A stretch of DNA of 64,000 bases from Haloprofundus halophilus (GCF_003439925.1 NZ_QQRR01000003.1:186001-250000), one strand, 5' to 3'; numbered from the stretch's first letter, positions 1-8,455 are shown. A program made the numbers and translations. The notes: a model not told the origin generated them from the sequence alone.

Positions 1-623
1 CGCCGCGGGAGAACCTCTCGGCGTTCGTCGAGGCGGGCGCGGACATGGTCGTCTTCAGCGGTGGAAAGGCCATCCGCGGCCCGCAGACGACGGGCATCCT
101 CGCGGGGAAGCGAGAGTACGTCCGCTCGGCGGCGCTGCAGCACCTCGACATGCACGTCGCCGAATCCGTCTGGGAACCACCGACGGAACTGTTCGACAAG
201 GAGTCGCTCGACGGCGTTCCTCGACAGGGAATCGGGCGACCGCTCAAAGTCGGGAAAGAGGAGCTTGTCGGGCTCATCGCGGCGTTAGAAGCGTTCCTCG
301 ACGAGGACCAGGACGCGCTCACGGCCGAGTGGAACGCCCGACTCGACATCGTTTCGGCGGGCCTCGAAGGGCTCCGCGGCGTGACGACGAGGCGGGAACC
401 GGGTGGCAAACTGATGGTCGCTCCCGAAGTGTACGTCGAGGTCGACCCCGAAGCGGCCGCGCTCGACGCAGTCGAACTCGTCGGCGCGCTCAGGGAGGAG
501 AACCCGCGTATCTTCGTCGGTTCCGACGACCTCCTCGACGGTGGATTCACCATCAATCCCATGTGTCTCTCTGACGACGGTGCTGAGTACGTCGTCGAGC
601 GGATTCGGGGCCACCTCGGGTAG
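1..623 (+). CDS. SelA-like PLP-dependent lyase/aminotransferase (3' part)
   Basis: The reading frame is open from the left edge (frame starting at base 3), so only the C-terminal ~206 residues are present. The motif FSGGKAIRGPQ followed by TGILAGKRE is the pyridoxal-phosphate lysine region of the SelA/D-glucosaminate-6-phosphate ammonia-lyase (DgaE) branch of the class V-like fold; the Lys in GGKA would form the Schiff base. Archaeal members near sugar genes are usually ammonia-lyases or aminotransferases rather than selenocysteine synthases. The next gene, convergent, encodes RidA, which clears enamines released by PLP lyases, so a beta-elimination role is attractive. The substrate cannot be told from this fragment. 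Confidence 0.85.
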   Translation, partial: PRENLSAFVEAGADMVVFSGGKAIRGPQTTGILAGKREYVRSAALQHLDMHVAESVWEPPTELFDKESLDGVPRQGIGRPLKVGKEELVGLIAALEAFLDEDQDALTAEWNARLDIVSAGLEGLRGVTTRREPGGKLMVAPEVYVEVDPEAAALDAVELVGALREENPRIFVGSDDLLDGGFTINPMCLSDDGAEYVVERIRGHLG

Positions 624-692
624 TCGTCTTCGGAGAGGCAGTCGACGGTCGGCGTCGGCCGGAGTCGGCCGTTCGATCACCCGACCGTTCGA

Positions 693-1070
693 CTACTCGA
701 CCGTCGCGACGACCTCGATTTCGACGCCAATATCGATGGGGAGGTCGGCGACTTCGACGGCGCTTCGGGCGGGGTACGGGTCGCTCATGTACTCGCCGTA
801 CACCTCGTTGACCGCGTCGTAGTTCGCCATGTCGGTGACGAACACCGTCGCCTTCACGACGCTGTCGAGCGAGCTTCCGCCGGCTTCGAGGACGGCGGCG
901 ACGTTGTCGAGCGTCCGTGCGGTCTGTTCGCCGATGTCGTCGCTGACGACGTCGCCGGATTCGGGGTCGACGGGACCCTGCCCGGAGACGAAGATGCGGT
1001 CGCCGTCCCGAATCGCCTGCGAGAACGGACCGATGCTGGCCGGCGCTGCGTCCGTGTGTATCTCTTCCAT
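693..1070 (-). CDS. ridA: RidA family enamine/imine deaminase
   Basis: A 125-residue protein, the usual size for the RidA/YjgF/YER057c family of trimeric cytosolic proteins that hydrolyse reactive enamine/imine intermediates from PLP enzymes. Family landmarks are GPFSQAI near the N-terminus, IFVSGQGPVDP, KATVFVTDM in the middle, and the C-terminal PARSAVEVADLP with the conserved Arg that binds carboxylates, followed by IEVVATVE. The open frame continues upstream but the ATG at 1070 (MEEIHTD) fits the family start. It is convergent with the PLP enzyme on its left, 69 bases away, which fits a protective role for that enzyme. Confidence 0.93.
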   Translation of the reverse strand: MEEIHTDAAPASIGPFSQAIRDGDRIFVSGQGPVDPESGDVVSDDIGEQTARTLDNVAAVLEAGGSSLDSVVKATVFVTDMANYDAVNEVYGEYMSDPYPARSAVEVADLPIDIGVEIEVVATVE

Positions 1071-1211
1071 GCGCGTCCGTGACGAGGACTCCCGCGTTCT
1101 TAGTGGTTTCTCTCGCCCCTTCACCGGGTGTCGCGTGCGCTGGAACCCGCTCCGCTCACACCCCCCACGACAGTTATCACCTATCCGCCCGAACCGGCGC
1201 TCGAACCCCCG

Positions 1212-1817
1212 ATGGACCTCATGCGCCTGTTGGACGAGTTGCGAGTGCTGAGCCAGAACGGGCTCAGATACGCCGACGACTCCTACGACGAGGAGCGGTA
1301 CGAGCGGATACTCGAACTGACGTGTCGGTACTACGGAGCGGCGCTCGACCTCCCGGCCGACGACGTTCGGGAGCGCTTCGCCGCCGAACTCGGACACGTC
1401 ACGCCGAAAGTCGGCGCCGAGGCCGCCGTGTTCGACTCGTCGGGTCGGATTCTGTTGATGCGCCGCGCCGACGACGGGACGTGGTGTCTCCCCTGCGGGT
1501 GGGTCGACCCGAACGAGTCGCCGGCCAAGGCCGCGGTCCGCGAGACGCGCGAGGAGACCGGACTCGACGTCTCGGTGACCGAGCTGGTCGACGTCTATCA
1601 CTACGCACCGAGCGAACGGTTCGGGCCGCACGGCCGGGTCGACCTGCTCTACCGTTGTACGGTCGAAGGCGGGTCGCTCGAACTCTCCCCCGAGGGCGAA
1701 GCGCTCGACTACTGGGAGATAGCCGACGTTCCCGTCTGGCACAAGGCGCACGAAACGTACGCCAGAGCCGCGCTCGGCACGACGTCGAAGACGTACGACG
1801 ACGGGTCGAACGGCTAA
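1212..1817 (+). CDS. NUDIX hydrolase with N-terminal NUDIX_N_2-type domain
   Basis: About 201 residues from the ATG at 1212; a longer GTG start at 1128 would only add a low-complexity Pro-rich stretch. The C-terminal two thirds hold a full NUDIX box matching GX5EX7REUXEEXGU: GWVDPNE, then seven residues, then RETREETGLD, which coordinates Mg2+ for pyrophosphate-bond cleavage. The first ~60 residues (LLDELRVLSQNGLRYADD) look like the helical N-terminal domain found in YjhB-like ADP-ribose or nucleotide-sugar pyrophosphatases. The box is preceded by AAVFDSSGRILLMRRADDG, typical of the family. The substrate is not determinable; ADP-ribose or a nucleotide sugar is most likely. Confidence 0.9.
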   Translation: MDLMRLLDELRVLSQNGLRYADDSYDEERYERILELTCRYYGAALDLPADDVRERFAAELGHVTPKVGAEAAVFDSSGRILLMRRADDGTWCLPCGWVDPNESPAKAAVRETREETGLDVSVTELVDVYHYAPSERFGPHGRVDLLYRCTVEGGSLELSPEGEALDYWEIADVPVWHKAHETYARAALGTTSKTYDDGSNG

Positions 1818-1870
1818 TTCGACAGGTACGGGCGGAACGGCTATGTGGGTGGCTCACATCTCCCGAACCG

Positions 1871-2629
1871 ATGGTCCGACCGGCGATTCAGCTGTACACG
1901 CTCCGCGAGTTAGACGAACCGTTGACCGAAACGCTCCGCCGCGTCGGCGAGACGGGGTACGAGGGCGTCGAGTTCGCCGGCCTCGGCGGCGAATCACCGT
2001 CCGCACTCGCAGACGCGCTCGCCGAAACCGGCCTCTCGGCGGTCGGTGCGCACGTCGGACTCGACGCGTTCGAGACGGACTACGAGACGACGGTCGAGGC
2101 GTACCGGACGCTCGGCTGCGACCGACTCGTCGTCCCCTCTTACGGCGAGGAGGGGTTCGACTCCGCCGCGTCGACCGCGAAAGCGGCCGACGACCTGTCG
2201 TCGCTGGCGGCCCGTCTCGCCGACGACGGCTTCGAGCTGCACTATCACAACCACACCTACGAGTTCGCTGCGCTGGACGACGCGACGGTCGACACCGCCT
2301 ACGACGCGTTCGCCGCCCGCTCGGACGACCACCTCGGTCTGGAGTTCGACGTCGGACTGGCACGTCACGGCGGCGTCGACCCGGTGACGTACCTCGACCG
2401 CTACGCCGAGCGACTCTCGCTCGTCCACCTCACCGACACCGTGCCCGGCGACGACGATGCGCTCCACGTCGACCTCGACGAGGGCGTCGTCGACCTCGAA
2501 TCCTGCGTCGGCACTGCCGCCGGCGCGGGCGTCGACTGGGTGATCCACGAGAACGGGCTGACGACCGACCCCGGAGCGACGCTCGAATCGAGCGCCGACC
2601 GCGTCCGGACGCTCGTCGATGGCACCTGA
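1871..2629 (+). CDS. Sugar phosphate isomerase/epimerase (AP-endonuclease-2-like TIM barrel)
   Basis: A 252-residue cytosolic TIM-barrel protein. It opens with AIQLYTLRELDEPL and GYEGVEFAG, the signature of the xylose-isomerase-like superfamily, and carries HYHNHTYEF, LGLEFDVG and VIHENG, which supply the His/Glu/Asp metal ligands. It is a close paralogue of the protein at 46609-47340 (same IQLYTLR..DEPL opening, same HNH motif). Members paired with Gfo/Idh/MocA oxidoreductases usually epimerise, isomerise or cleave 3-keto-sugars or inositol derivatives. Two Gfo/Idh/MocA genes follow on the same strand, supporting a shared oxidation-isomerisation route. Confidence 0.9.
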   Translation: MVRPAIQLYTLRELDEPLTETLRRVGETGYEGVEFAGLGGESPSALADALAETGLSAVGAHVGLDAFETDYETTVEAYRTLGCDRLVVPSYGEEGFDSAASTAKAADDLSSLAARLADDGFELHYHNHTYEFAALDDATVDTAYDAFAARSDDHLGLEFDVGLARHGGVDPVTYLDRYAERLSLVHLTDTVPGDDDALHVDLDEGVVDLESCVGTAAGAGVDWVIHENGLTTDPGATLESSADRVRTLVDGT

Positions 2630-2671
2630 CGGGTCACAATACTTATCCTGCGCGCTACGCGACGTAGGCTC

Positions 2672-3733
2672 ATGAAACGCATCGTCGCGGTTGGAACCGA
2701 GGCGGCGGTGCGAGCGCACGCCGAACGGTACCGCCGCTTCGACGACGCGACTGTCCGCGGCGTCGTCGGTACCGACATCGAGTCGAACGTCGACTACGAC
2801 CGGAGCGCCGACTACGACCGGAGCGTCGACGCCGACGACTCCCCGAAGCGAGACGAAGCCGACGCTCTTGACGCGTCGACCGCGCCGAGATACGAGTCGC
2901 TCCCGGAGGCGCTCGAAGCGGCCGACGGCACGGACGTCGACGGCATCGACGTTTGCGGACCAGGGGTATCCCACGTCGACGCGCTCGAAACCGCCCTCGA
3001 AGCGGGAGTGCCGGTTCGCTGCGATCCGCCGATTGCCCTCGACGCAGAACAGTTCGACCGACTCGTCTCCTCTGCGAGCGAGAGCGAAGGGTGGCTGGTC
3101 GCGCACTCTCCGCACCGCTTCTCGCGGATGTACGGTCGCCTCCACTCGACCGTCGAGTCGGGCGGTATCGGCCCGGTCGGTGTCGCGAGAGTCGAGCGGA
3201 CCGCACCGTTCGAGGGCCCCGGCTGGAACGTCTCGTACGACGGCGTTCGCGCCGTCGCGGGGCACACGGAGGCGCTCTGTTCGGTCCTCGCACACGACGT
3301 CGACGTGCTGGAGTGGACGTTCGGACCCGTCGAACGGGTGTTTGTCCGGGTACGAGAGAGCGAGCGATGCGACCACGCTCACGCGGTGCTCGCGTTCCGG
3401 GAGGGCGGTCGGGCGACCGCCGAGATACGGTGGCACCGGACGGAGACGCCCGCTCCGCGCGTCGGCGTCGAGTACAGCGGCAAGCACGGCCGACTCGACT
3501 TCGACGAGGACGACGCGTCGACCGCGTTCCGAGCGGGAGCGACGCCGCTGGCGGTCGACCCCCCGGAGGACGACTGCCGGGGGCGAGCGATCCGGGCGTT
3601 CCTCGACCGGCTCGGTGGAACCGGAGCGCAACCGACGAACGTCGCGCCGGCGTCGCCCTCGCGGGTCGTCGTCGCTGCGCGCCGCTCCGCCGCCGAGAAC
3701 CGACCGGTCACGCTCACGGAGGAGTCGCAGTGA
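2672..3733 (+). CDS. Divergent Gfo/Idh/MocA-like protein with degraded cofactor and catalytic motifs
   Basis: A 353-residue protein with the overall layout of the Gfo/Idh/MocA family: N-terminal Rossmann half, then a beta-sheet half containing LAHDVDVLEWTFG, equivalent to the HD..D..RW region. The nucleotide-binding Gly loop is absent: the start reads IVAVGTEAAVRAH instead of a GxGxxG/A. The catalytic EKP loop is replaced by CDPP (VPVRCDPPIALDA), so the conserved Lys is missing. A repetitive Asp/Arg/Ser-rich insertion (YDRSADYDRSVDADD) lies near residues 45-60. The stop overlaps the start of the intact family member downstream (GTGA), so the two are probably co-translated. It may be a non-catalytic partner or substrate-binding relative; a true function is not evident. 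Confidence 0.75.
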   Translation: MKRIVAVGTEAAVRAHAERYRRFDDATVRGVVGTDIESNVDYDRSADYDRSVDADDSPKRDEADALDASTAPRYESLPEALEAADGTDVDGIDVCGPGVSHVDALETALEAGVPVRCDPPIALDAEQFDRLVSSASESEGWLVAHSPHRFSRMYGRLHSTVESGGIGPVGVARVERTAPFEGPGWNVSYDGVRAVAGHTEALCSVLAHDVDVLEWTFGPVERVFVRVRESERCDHAHAVLAFREGGRATAEIRWHRTETPAPRVGVEYSGKHGRLDFDEDDASTAFRAGATPLAVDPPEDDCRGRAIRAFLDRLGGTGAQPTNVAPASPSRVVVAARRSAAENRPVTLTEESQ

Positions 3734-4716
3734 CCGTCGACATCGGTATCTGCTCGACCGCTCACGTCAACGCCGAGGTGTACGCGGCGTTGCTCTCGAA
3801 GCTCCCGTCGGCCGACCTCGTCGGCATATCGGGGCGGAACACCGAGCGGACGCGCCGTCGCGCCGACGCGGTTGGTACGGCGGCGATGTCGCACTCCGAA
3901 CTGATGCGAGCGACCGACGGCGTCGTCGTCTGTTCGCCGACCGCCGACCACGAGGAGCTGATAGATCTCGCGCTCCGACACGACGTCGCCATCCTCTGTG
4001 AGAAACCCCTCGAGACGTCGCTGTCGGCGGCGAAGTCGATTCGCGACCGCTGCGCGGAGCGCAACGTGGTGGCGATGATGGCGATGCCGATACGGTTCAG
4101 CCGGCCGATGCAGCGGCTCAAGGAGCGCTACGAGTCGGGAGCGGTCGGCGACCTCCTCTCGGTGTCGGGGGTCAACCGCGGGAGGATGCCCGGCGGTTGG
4201 TTCGTCGACCCGGAACTCGCCGGCGGCGGCGCCGTCGCCGACCACACGGACCACATCGTGGATATCGTTCGCTGGATCACCGGCGAGGAGGTGACAGAGG
4301 TATACGCCGAGACGGACACGCGGTTCTACGACATTCCCGTCGAGGACGTGAATCTGCTGTCGATGACGCTCTCGAACGGCGCGTCATTCCTCCTCGACGG
4401 CTCGTGGAGCACGCCGCAGAAGAACCCCTTCTGGGGCGACGCCGAAGTGGAACTCGTCGGGTCGAAGGAGACGGTGTCGGCGGACTGCTTCGGCTATCGA
4501 TACAGCCACGTCAGAGACGTGGGACACGAACCGTACAACGAGTCGATCTACTGGGGCGCGGACCCGAACAACGCGTTGCTCCGGGGGTTCGTCGCGGCGA
4601 TACGGGGCGAACAGACGGTCGCGGCGTCGTTCGACGACGCCGTTCGGACCGCCGCCGTCATCGCCGCCGCCTACGAGTCCGTCGAACGGGGCGAACCCGT
4701 CGACGTGACCTACTGA
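3730..4716 (+). CDS. Gfo/Idh/MocA family oxidoreductase
   Basis: A 328-residue cytosolic NAD(P)-dependent sugar or inositol dehydrogenase family member starting at the GTG that overlaps the previous stop. It keeps the EKP catalytic loop (ILCEKPLETS) and the sheet-domain motif TDHIVDIVRWITGE. The N-terminal nucleotide loop is atypical (IGICSTAHVNAEVY) and lacks the standard Gly triplet, a trait shared with the convergent paralogue at 4786-5799. The two proteins also share YAETDTRF and VNLLSM/LNLLSM stretches, so they are recent relatives that now face each other tail to tail. Oxidation of a ring hydroxyl of a sugar is the likely reaction. Confidence 0.88.
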   Translation: MTVDIGICSTAHVNAEVYAALLSKLPSADLVGISGRNTERTRRRADAVGTAAMSHSELMRATDGVVVCSPTADHEELIDLALRHDVAILCEKPLETSLSAAKSIRDRCAERNVVAMMAMPIRFSRPMQRLKERYESGAVGDLLSVSGVNRGRMPGGWFVDPELAGGGAVADHTDHIVDIVRWITGEEVTEVYAETDTRFYDIPVEDVNLLSMTLSNGASFLLDGSWSTPQKNPFWGDAEVELVGSKETVSADCFGYRYSHVRDVGHEPYNESIYWGADPNNALLRGFVAAIRGEQTVAASFDDAVRTAAVIAAAYESVERGEPVDVTY

Positions 4717-4785
4717 CCCGCGTCGGTCGTCGCGTGCGATAGGTCACTCTGCTAGCCGCCGGTTCTGCGTTCGGTATCGGGACAC

Positions 4786-5799
4786 TCAGTTCGTCGTCGA
4801 CGTGAGTTCGGTCGCCTCCACGTCGACGGGTTCGACGCGCTTCGCGGAGTCGTAGGCGGCCTCGATGACCGCCACGTCGGCGACGGCGTCCGCGCCCGTC
4901 TTCGTCGGCGGGCGGTTCTCGGCGACGGCTTCGACGAAGTCGGCGACCAGTCCCTCGTCGGGGTTCGACCCCCAGAACACCGACCGGATGCCGGGGTCGC
5001 CGGTGTCGCGCGTCTGCTTTATCTTCTGGTCGAAGCAGTCGATGGAGACGACGCCCTCGGTGCCGACGAGCCGGAGCGTCGCGTCGCCCCAGAAATCCCA
5101 CTGCTCGGGCTTGCTCCACGAACCGTCGAGGACGAACTCCGTCCCGTCGGTGAGGGTCATCGACAGCAGGTTGAGGTCCTCGACGGGAACGTCGTTGAAC
5201 CGCGTGTCCGTCTCGGCGTACACCTCCCGGACGTCTTCGCCCGTTATCCAGCGGACGATGTCCACGATGTGCACCGAGTGGTCCATCACGGCGCCGCCGC
5301 CGGACTCGTCCTCCTCGACGAACCAGCTACCGGGCATCTGCCCTCGGTTCGTCCCGCTCAGGAATCGAATCTCGCCGAGGGCACCGTTCTCGACGGCCGT
5401 CTTCGCGTTCCGGACCGGTTGGTTGAAACGAAGCGGCATCGCGACGCCGAGGTGTACGTCCGCGCGGCGGCAGATGTCGACCATCCGCTGTGCGTCGTCG
5501 ACGCTCGGCGCGAGCGGTTTCTCGCAGAGCACGTCGACGCCGGCGTCGGCGGCGCGCCGAACCCACGCGAGGTGGTCGGCGTTCGTCGAGCAGACGACGA
5601 CGCCGTCTACGCCGTCGAGCAGCGCGTCCGGGTCGAGGTAGTCGACGCCGTACTCGTCGGCCTTCGCGCGACCCTCGGCTTCTCGCTCCTCCGACTCGGT
5701 GACGCCGATGAACTCGGCGTTCGGTAGGTCGGTCAGACGGGCGGCGTAGGAGTCTGCGTGCAGGTGTGCGACCGAACAGAGACCGATGCGAACCGTCAC
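4786..5799 (-). CDS. Gfo/Idh/MocA family oxidoreductase (paralogue of the facing gene)
   Basis: A 337-residue protein read from the GTG at 5799, which overlaps the TGA of the upstream gene by four bases. Features are DVLCEKPLAPS for the catalytic Lys loop, VHIVDIVRWITGEDV in the substrate domain, and an atypical Rossmann start IGLCSVAHLHADSY. Sequence blocks match the 3730-4716 protein nearly residue for residue in the second domain. It ends 69 bases from that gene, in convergent orientation. Co-translation with the gene at 5796-6794 suggests two sequential or complementary dehydrogenases acting on the same glycoside or inositol. Confidence 0.88.
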   Translation of the reverse strand: MTVRIGLCSVAHLHADSYAARLTDLPNAEFIGVTESEEREAEGRAKADEYGVDYLDPDALLDGVDGVVVCSTNADHLAWVRRAADAGVDVLCEKPLAPSVDDAQRMVDICRRADVHLGVAMPLRFNQPVRNAKTAVENGALGEIRFLSGTNRGQMPGSWFVEEDESGGGAVMDHSVHIVDIVRWITGEDVREVYAETDTRFNDVPVEDLNLLSMTLTDGTEFVLDGSWSKPEQWDFWGDATLRLVGTEGVVSIDCFDQKIKQTRDTGDPGIRSVFWGSNPDEGLVADFVEAVAENRPPTKTGADAVADVAVIEAAYDSAKRVEPVDVEATELTSTTN

Positions 5800-6794
5800 G
5801 CTCGCACCTCCGCGGGCGACACCGGTTCGCCGCGCTCGCTGGATTCGATGGCCGCGAGCGCGACTCTGACCGCCTCCCGGGCGTCGTTCGGTGAGATGTC
5901 CGGGTCCTCGCCGTTCTCGACGCAGTCGACGAAGTGTTCGAGTTCGGCCGTGTACGGACTCTTCGCCAGCGGACTCGCGGGCGCGTTCGCCCCCTCCACG
6001 CCGCCGGAGACGCGGACGGCGTTCTCGTCTCGGGCGTCGAACTCCAGCATCCCCTCGTCGCCGGCGAGTTCGTAGCTGGTGATGAACGGCGAACCCTCGG
6101 GGTACCCCCACGAGGCCTCGACGTGACCGACCGCCCCGTCCTCGAAGCGCAGGACGACCGACGAGTGCTGGTTGAGGTGCCCGTCGTCCCACTCGGTGGT
6201 CCGGGCGAACACTCGGTCGACCTCGCCGGCGACCCAGCGCAGGTAGTCGAAGTCGTGAATCGCCATGTCGAGCAGAACGCCGCCGCTTTGAGCTTTGTCG
6301 CCGAACCAGGAGTTGCTGCCGTACCGCGGCGGCGACGAGAGCCGTTCGGTGCGCAGCGTTCCCGGCGTCCCGATCTCGCCCGCGTCGATGCGTCGCTTCG
6401 CCTCGGCGTACTCGGGGAAGTACCGCAGAACGTGTCCGGTCATGAAGGTGATTCCGGCCTCCTCGACCGCGTCGACGACGGCGTCGGCGTCCTCGACGGT
6501 ACGGGCGAGCGGTTTCTCGCAGAACGTGTCGAGTCCGCGAGCGGCGGCGGCCTCGACGAGCGGTCGGTGCGTCGGCGTCGGTGTACAGATATCGACGACG
6601 GTTACGTCGGCGTCGTCCATCATCTCCTCGGCGTCGGCGTACACGTCGGCGTCCGGCGCGTGCTCCGCCGCGAACTCCGCTCGGTTGTCGCCGAGCGACG
6701 CGACCGCGGCGATCTCCGCGCCAGCTATCTCTTGGTAGCTGTTAGCATGGGTCGTGGCCATGAAGCCACTTCCCACTAACCCGATTCGTTGCAT
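5796..6794 (-). CDS. Gfo/Idh/MocA family oxidoreductase
   Basis: A 332-residue protein with canonical motifs: Rossmann loop IGLVGSGFMATTHANSY, catalytic CEKPLART, and AIHDFDYLRWVAGEV in the substrate domain. The ATG at 6794 is chosen; an in-frame TTG three codons upstream is also possible, and a GGAGGTG lies directly before the ATG. A TATA-like AGTTTTAATATC about 30-40 bases upstream marks the probable promoter of this two-gene unit (with 4786-5799). Most similar in style to myo-inositol 2-dehydrogenase or glucose-fructose-oxidoreductase relatives; substrate unknown. Confidence 0.92.
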   Translation of the reverse strand: MQRIGLVGSGFMATTHANSYQEIAGAEIAAVASLGDNRAEFAAEHAPDADVYADAEEMMDDADVTVVDICTPTPTHRPLVEAAAARGLDTFCEKPLARTVEDADAVVDAVEEAGITFMTGHVLRYFPEYAEAKRRIDAGEIGTPGTLRTERLSSPPRYGSNSWFGDKAQSGGVLLDMAIHDFDYLRWVAGEVDRVFARTTEWDDGHLNQHSSVVLRFEDGAVGHVEASWGYPEGSPFITSYELAGDEGMLEFDARDENAVRVSGGVEGANAPASPLAKSPYTAELEHFVDCVENGEDPDISPNDAREAVRVALAAIESSERGEPVSPAEVRA

Positions 6795-6849
6795 CACCTC
6801 CAAGGTGCGGAACTATAGATATTAAAACTTCTGTAGCGGCAACACGGTC

Positions 6850-8127
6850 CTAAATGTTCGACCAGGTGGTGTTCGTCTCGGAGGTGAAGCCCGCTCCGGC
6901 GAATCGGTCGCTCTCGTCGAACACCGACCGGATGACCGAGGGGTCTTCGAGCAGCCGGTGGCGGAGGAAACTTCCGCGACCGCGTCCGCCGCCGGTTCGG
7001 GTGATTTCGAGCACTTCGAGAAACTCCCACTCGCGCAGCAGGTCGTGGACCCGGCGCTTAGAGAGCGCGTCGAGGGTGACCTCCGCGCAGATGTCTTCGT
7101 AGGCGGCGTACACGTCGGTAGTCTCGAACGTCCGCGTCTTCTCGACGAGCGCCAGCGAGACGACGGCCAGCAAGGTCGCCTTCTGCTGGGTGGTCGCACC
7201 CGCCAACAGCGCCTCGACGCGGTCCCGCTCGGCCACGCTGTCGGCGCGACGGACGTGGTCGACGGTGACGGCGTCGGCGTCGTCGCACGCAGCGAGTTCA
7301 CCGGCGTGTCGGAGCAGGTTGATCGCTCTCCGCGCGTCGCCGTGTTCCTCGGCGGCGAGCGAGGCGCACTCCGAGACCACGTCGTCCGAGAGCGTGTCGG
7401 CCTGGAACGCGTCGGCCCGACTTCGGATTATCTGGCGGAGGGCCCGGCGGTCGTACGGCGTGAAGACGATTTCACGTTCCTGCAGGCTGCTTTTGACCCG
7501 CTCTTGCAGTCGGTCTCGGTACCGTATCTTGTTACTGATACCGACGACGCCCACCGAACAGGAGTCGAGCTTCCCCGTCTCCGTCGCGCGCGACAACTGC
7601 ATGAGCAGGTCGTCGTCCGCTAACCGGTCAATCTCGTCGAGAACGACGAGCGCCACGTCGAATCGGGCGTCGAGCACTTGCCAGAGGAGACGGTAGTAGC
7701 GCGAGCGCCCGAGTCCGGTCTCCGGGACGGTGAGACCGGTCGCGTCGGGGTCGTTCAACGCCCGCACGATAGCCCTGACCGCCCGAGTTTCGGTGTCGTC
7801 CTGCGAACAGTCGACGACGACGCGACCGACCGCGACACCGTTCTCCGCGGCGGCTTCGACCACTCGCGTCGTCGCGTAGCGCGCGCAGAGTGACTTGCCG
7901 GTGCCGGTCTTCCCGTACAGAAACACGTTGCTCGGTGTACCGCTCGTGACGGCGGGGTTGAGCGCAGTCGCGAGGCGGCGGAGTTCGTCGTTGCGGGCGA
8001 CGATGTTGGTGGGTCCGGGAACGTAGCCGACGTCCAGTTGCCCCTTCTCGGAGAAGATGCTGTCTCGAGCACCGAAGGCGTCTCCGAGAGCCGCCGCGTT
8101 CTCGACCGATTCGTCGTACCGTGTCAT
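6850..8127 (-). CDS. orc1/cdc6: Orc1/Cdc6 family replication initiator
   Basis: A 425-residue AAA+ initiator with Walker A GKTGTGKS (residues 72-79), Walker B VVLDEIDRL (161-169), and a sensor-2-like HGDARRAINLLRHAG, followed by a C-terminal winged-helix domain (LSKRRVHDLLREWEFLEV). The family binds origin recognition boxes and loads the MCM helicase. The region just upstream carries an ORB-like element, the normal arrangement of initiator gene and cognate origin in haloarchaea. A TATA-like GTTTATGA sits ~30 bases before the ATG. Haloarchaea hold many paralogues; which replicon this one serves cannot be seen here. Confidence 0.95.
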   Translation of the reverse strand: MTRYDESVENAAALGDAFGARDSIFSEKGQLDVGYVPGPTNIVARNDELRRLATALNPAVTSGTPSNVFLYGKTGTGKSLCARYATTRVVEAAAENGVAVGRVVVDCSQDDTETRAVRAIVRALNDPDATGLTVPETGLGRSRYYRLLWQVLDARFDVALVVLDEIDRLADDDLLMQLSRATETGKLDSCSVGVVGISNKIRYRDRLQERVKSSLQEREIVFTPYDRRALRQIIRSRADAFQADTLSDDVVSECASLAAEEHGDARRAINLLRHAGELAACDDADAVTVDHVRRADSVAERDRVEALLAGATTQQKATLLAVVSLALVEKTRTFETTDVYAAYEDICAEVTLDALSKRRVHDLLREWEFLEVLEITRTGGGRGRGSFLRHRLLEDPSVIRSVFDESDRFAGAGFTSETNTTWSNI

Positions 8128-8282
8128 GCGATAACAGTACCAGCACGGCGTTCATAAACACATCGGGAAGACGGCAGTCCGAGACGGTCGATGGGGACCG
8201 GAGAACAGTGAGTCGAACCAACGCGGGCCGGGACAGCCGAGTCGCACGCAGCGACAGTTCGTCCGGTCCGTCGGTACCCCCT

Positions 8283-8303
8283 CCCCCCTCGTTTCACCTG
8301 AAA
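8283..8303 (-). promoter_or_regulatory. Origin recognition box (ORB)-like element
   Basis: Read on the minus strand the site begins TTTCAGGTGAAACGAGGGG and continues into a longer G-run. This matches the haloarchaeal ORB layout of a short dyad (TTTCA..TGAAA) followed by ACGA and a G-string. The dyad is perfect apart from its two central bases. Confidence 0.7.
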
Positions 8304-8305
8304 GC

Positions 8306-8329
8306 CATTACACGGCTATGTCTGTAATG
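8306..8329. repeat. Inverted repeat beside the ORB
   Basis: CATTACA (8306-8312) and TGTAATG (8323-8329) form a perfect 7-bp inverted repeat separated by ten bases, starting two bases after the ORB dyad. It may be part of the origin or a promoter-proximal regulator site. Confidence 0.5.
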
Positions 8330-8455
8330 AGTAGGGAGTCAATAACACACATAGAATTCACTCGGTTCCCGGTCGATCACCGCCAGAGACGCTCGCGAGA
8401 GCAGCGGCTCGCCGGACTTCGGTCGACGGCGTGCCGCAGAAACGGACTGAGCGAC

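Larger units (their letters stand above)
8128..8455. other. Candidate replication origin region next to orc1/cdc6
   Basis: The 328 bases between the initiator start and the convergent end of the PIG-L gene contain no credible ORF. They hold one ORB-like element with a G-run, a 7-bp inverted repeat immediately beside it, and a short AT-richer stretch (about 8320-8360, including AATAACACACATAGAATTC) that could be the unwinding element. Only one clear ORB was found, whereas well-studied haloarchaeal origins usually have two or more in opposite orientation, so activity is an inference. Confidence 0.6.

Noticed and set aside
1399-1857. Arg-rich open frames antisense to many genes
   Set aside because: Long alternative frames are expected in GC-rich haloarchaeal DNA; they have Arg/Pro/Ser bias and overlap well-supported genes.
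8128-8455. Second ORB in the candidate origin
   Set aside because: No second match with both dyad and G-run was found by eye. A weak similarity at about 22990 (GAAACGAAATAGGG) lacks the dyad and is far from the initiator gene.
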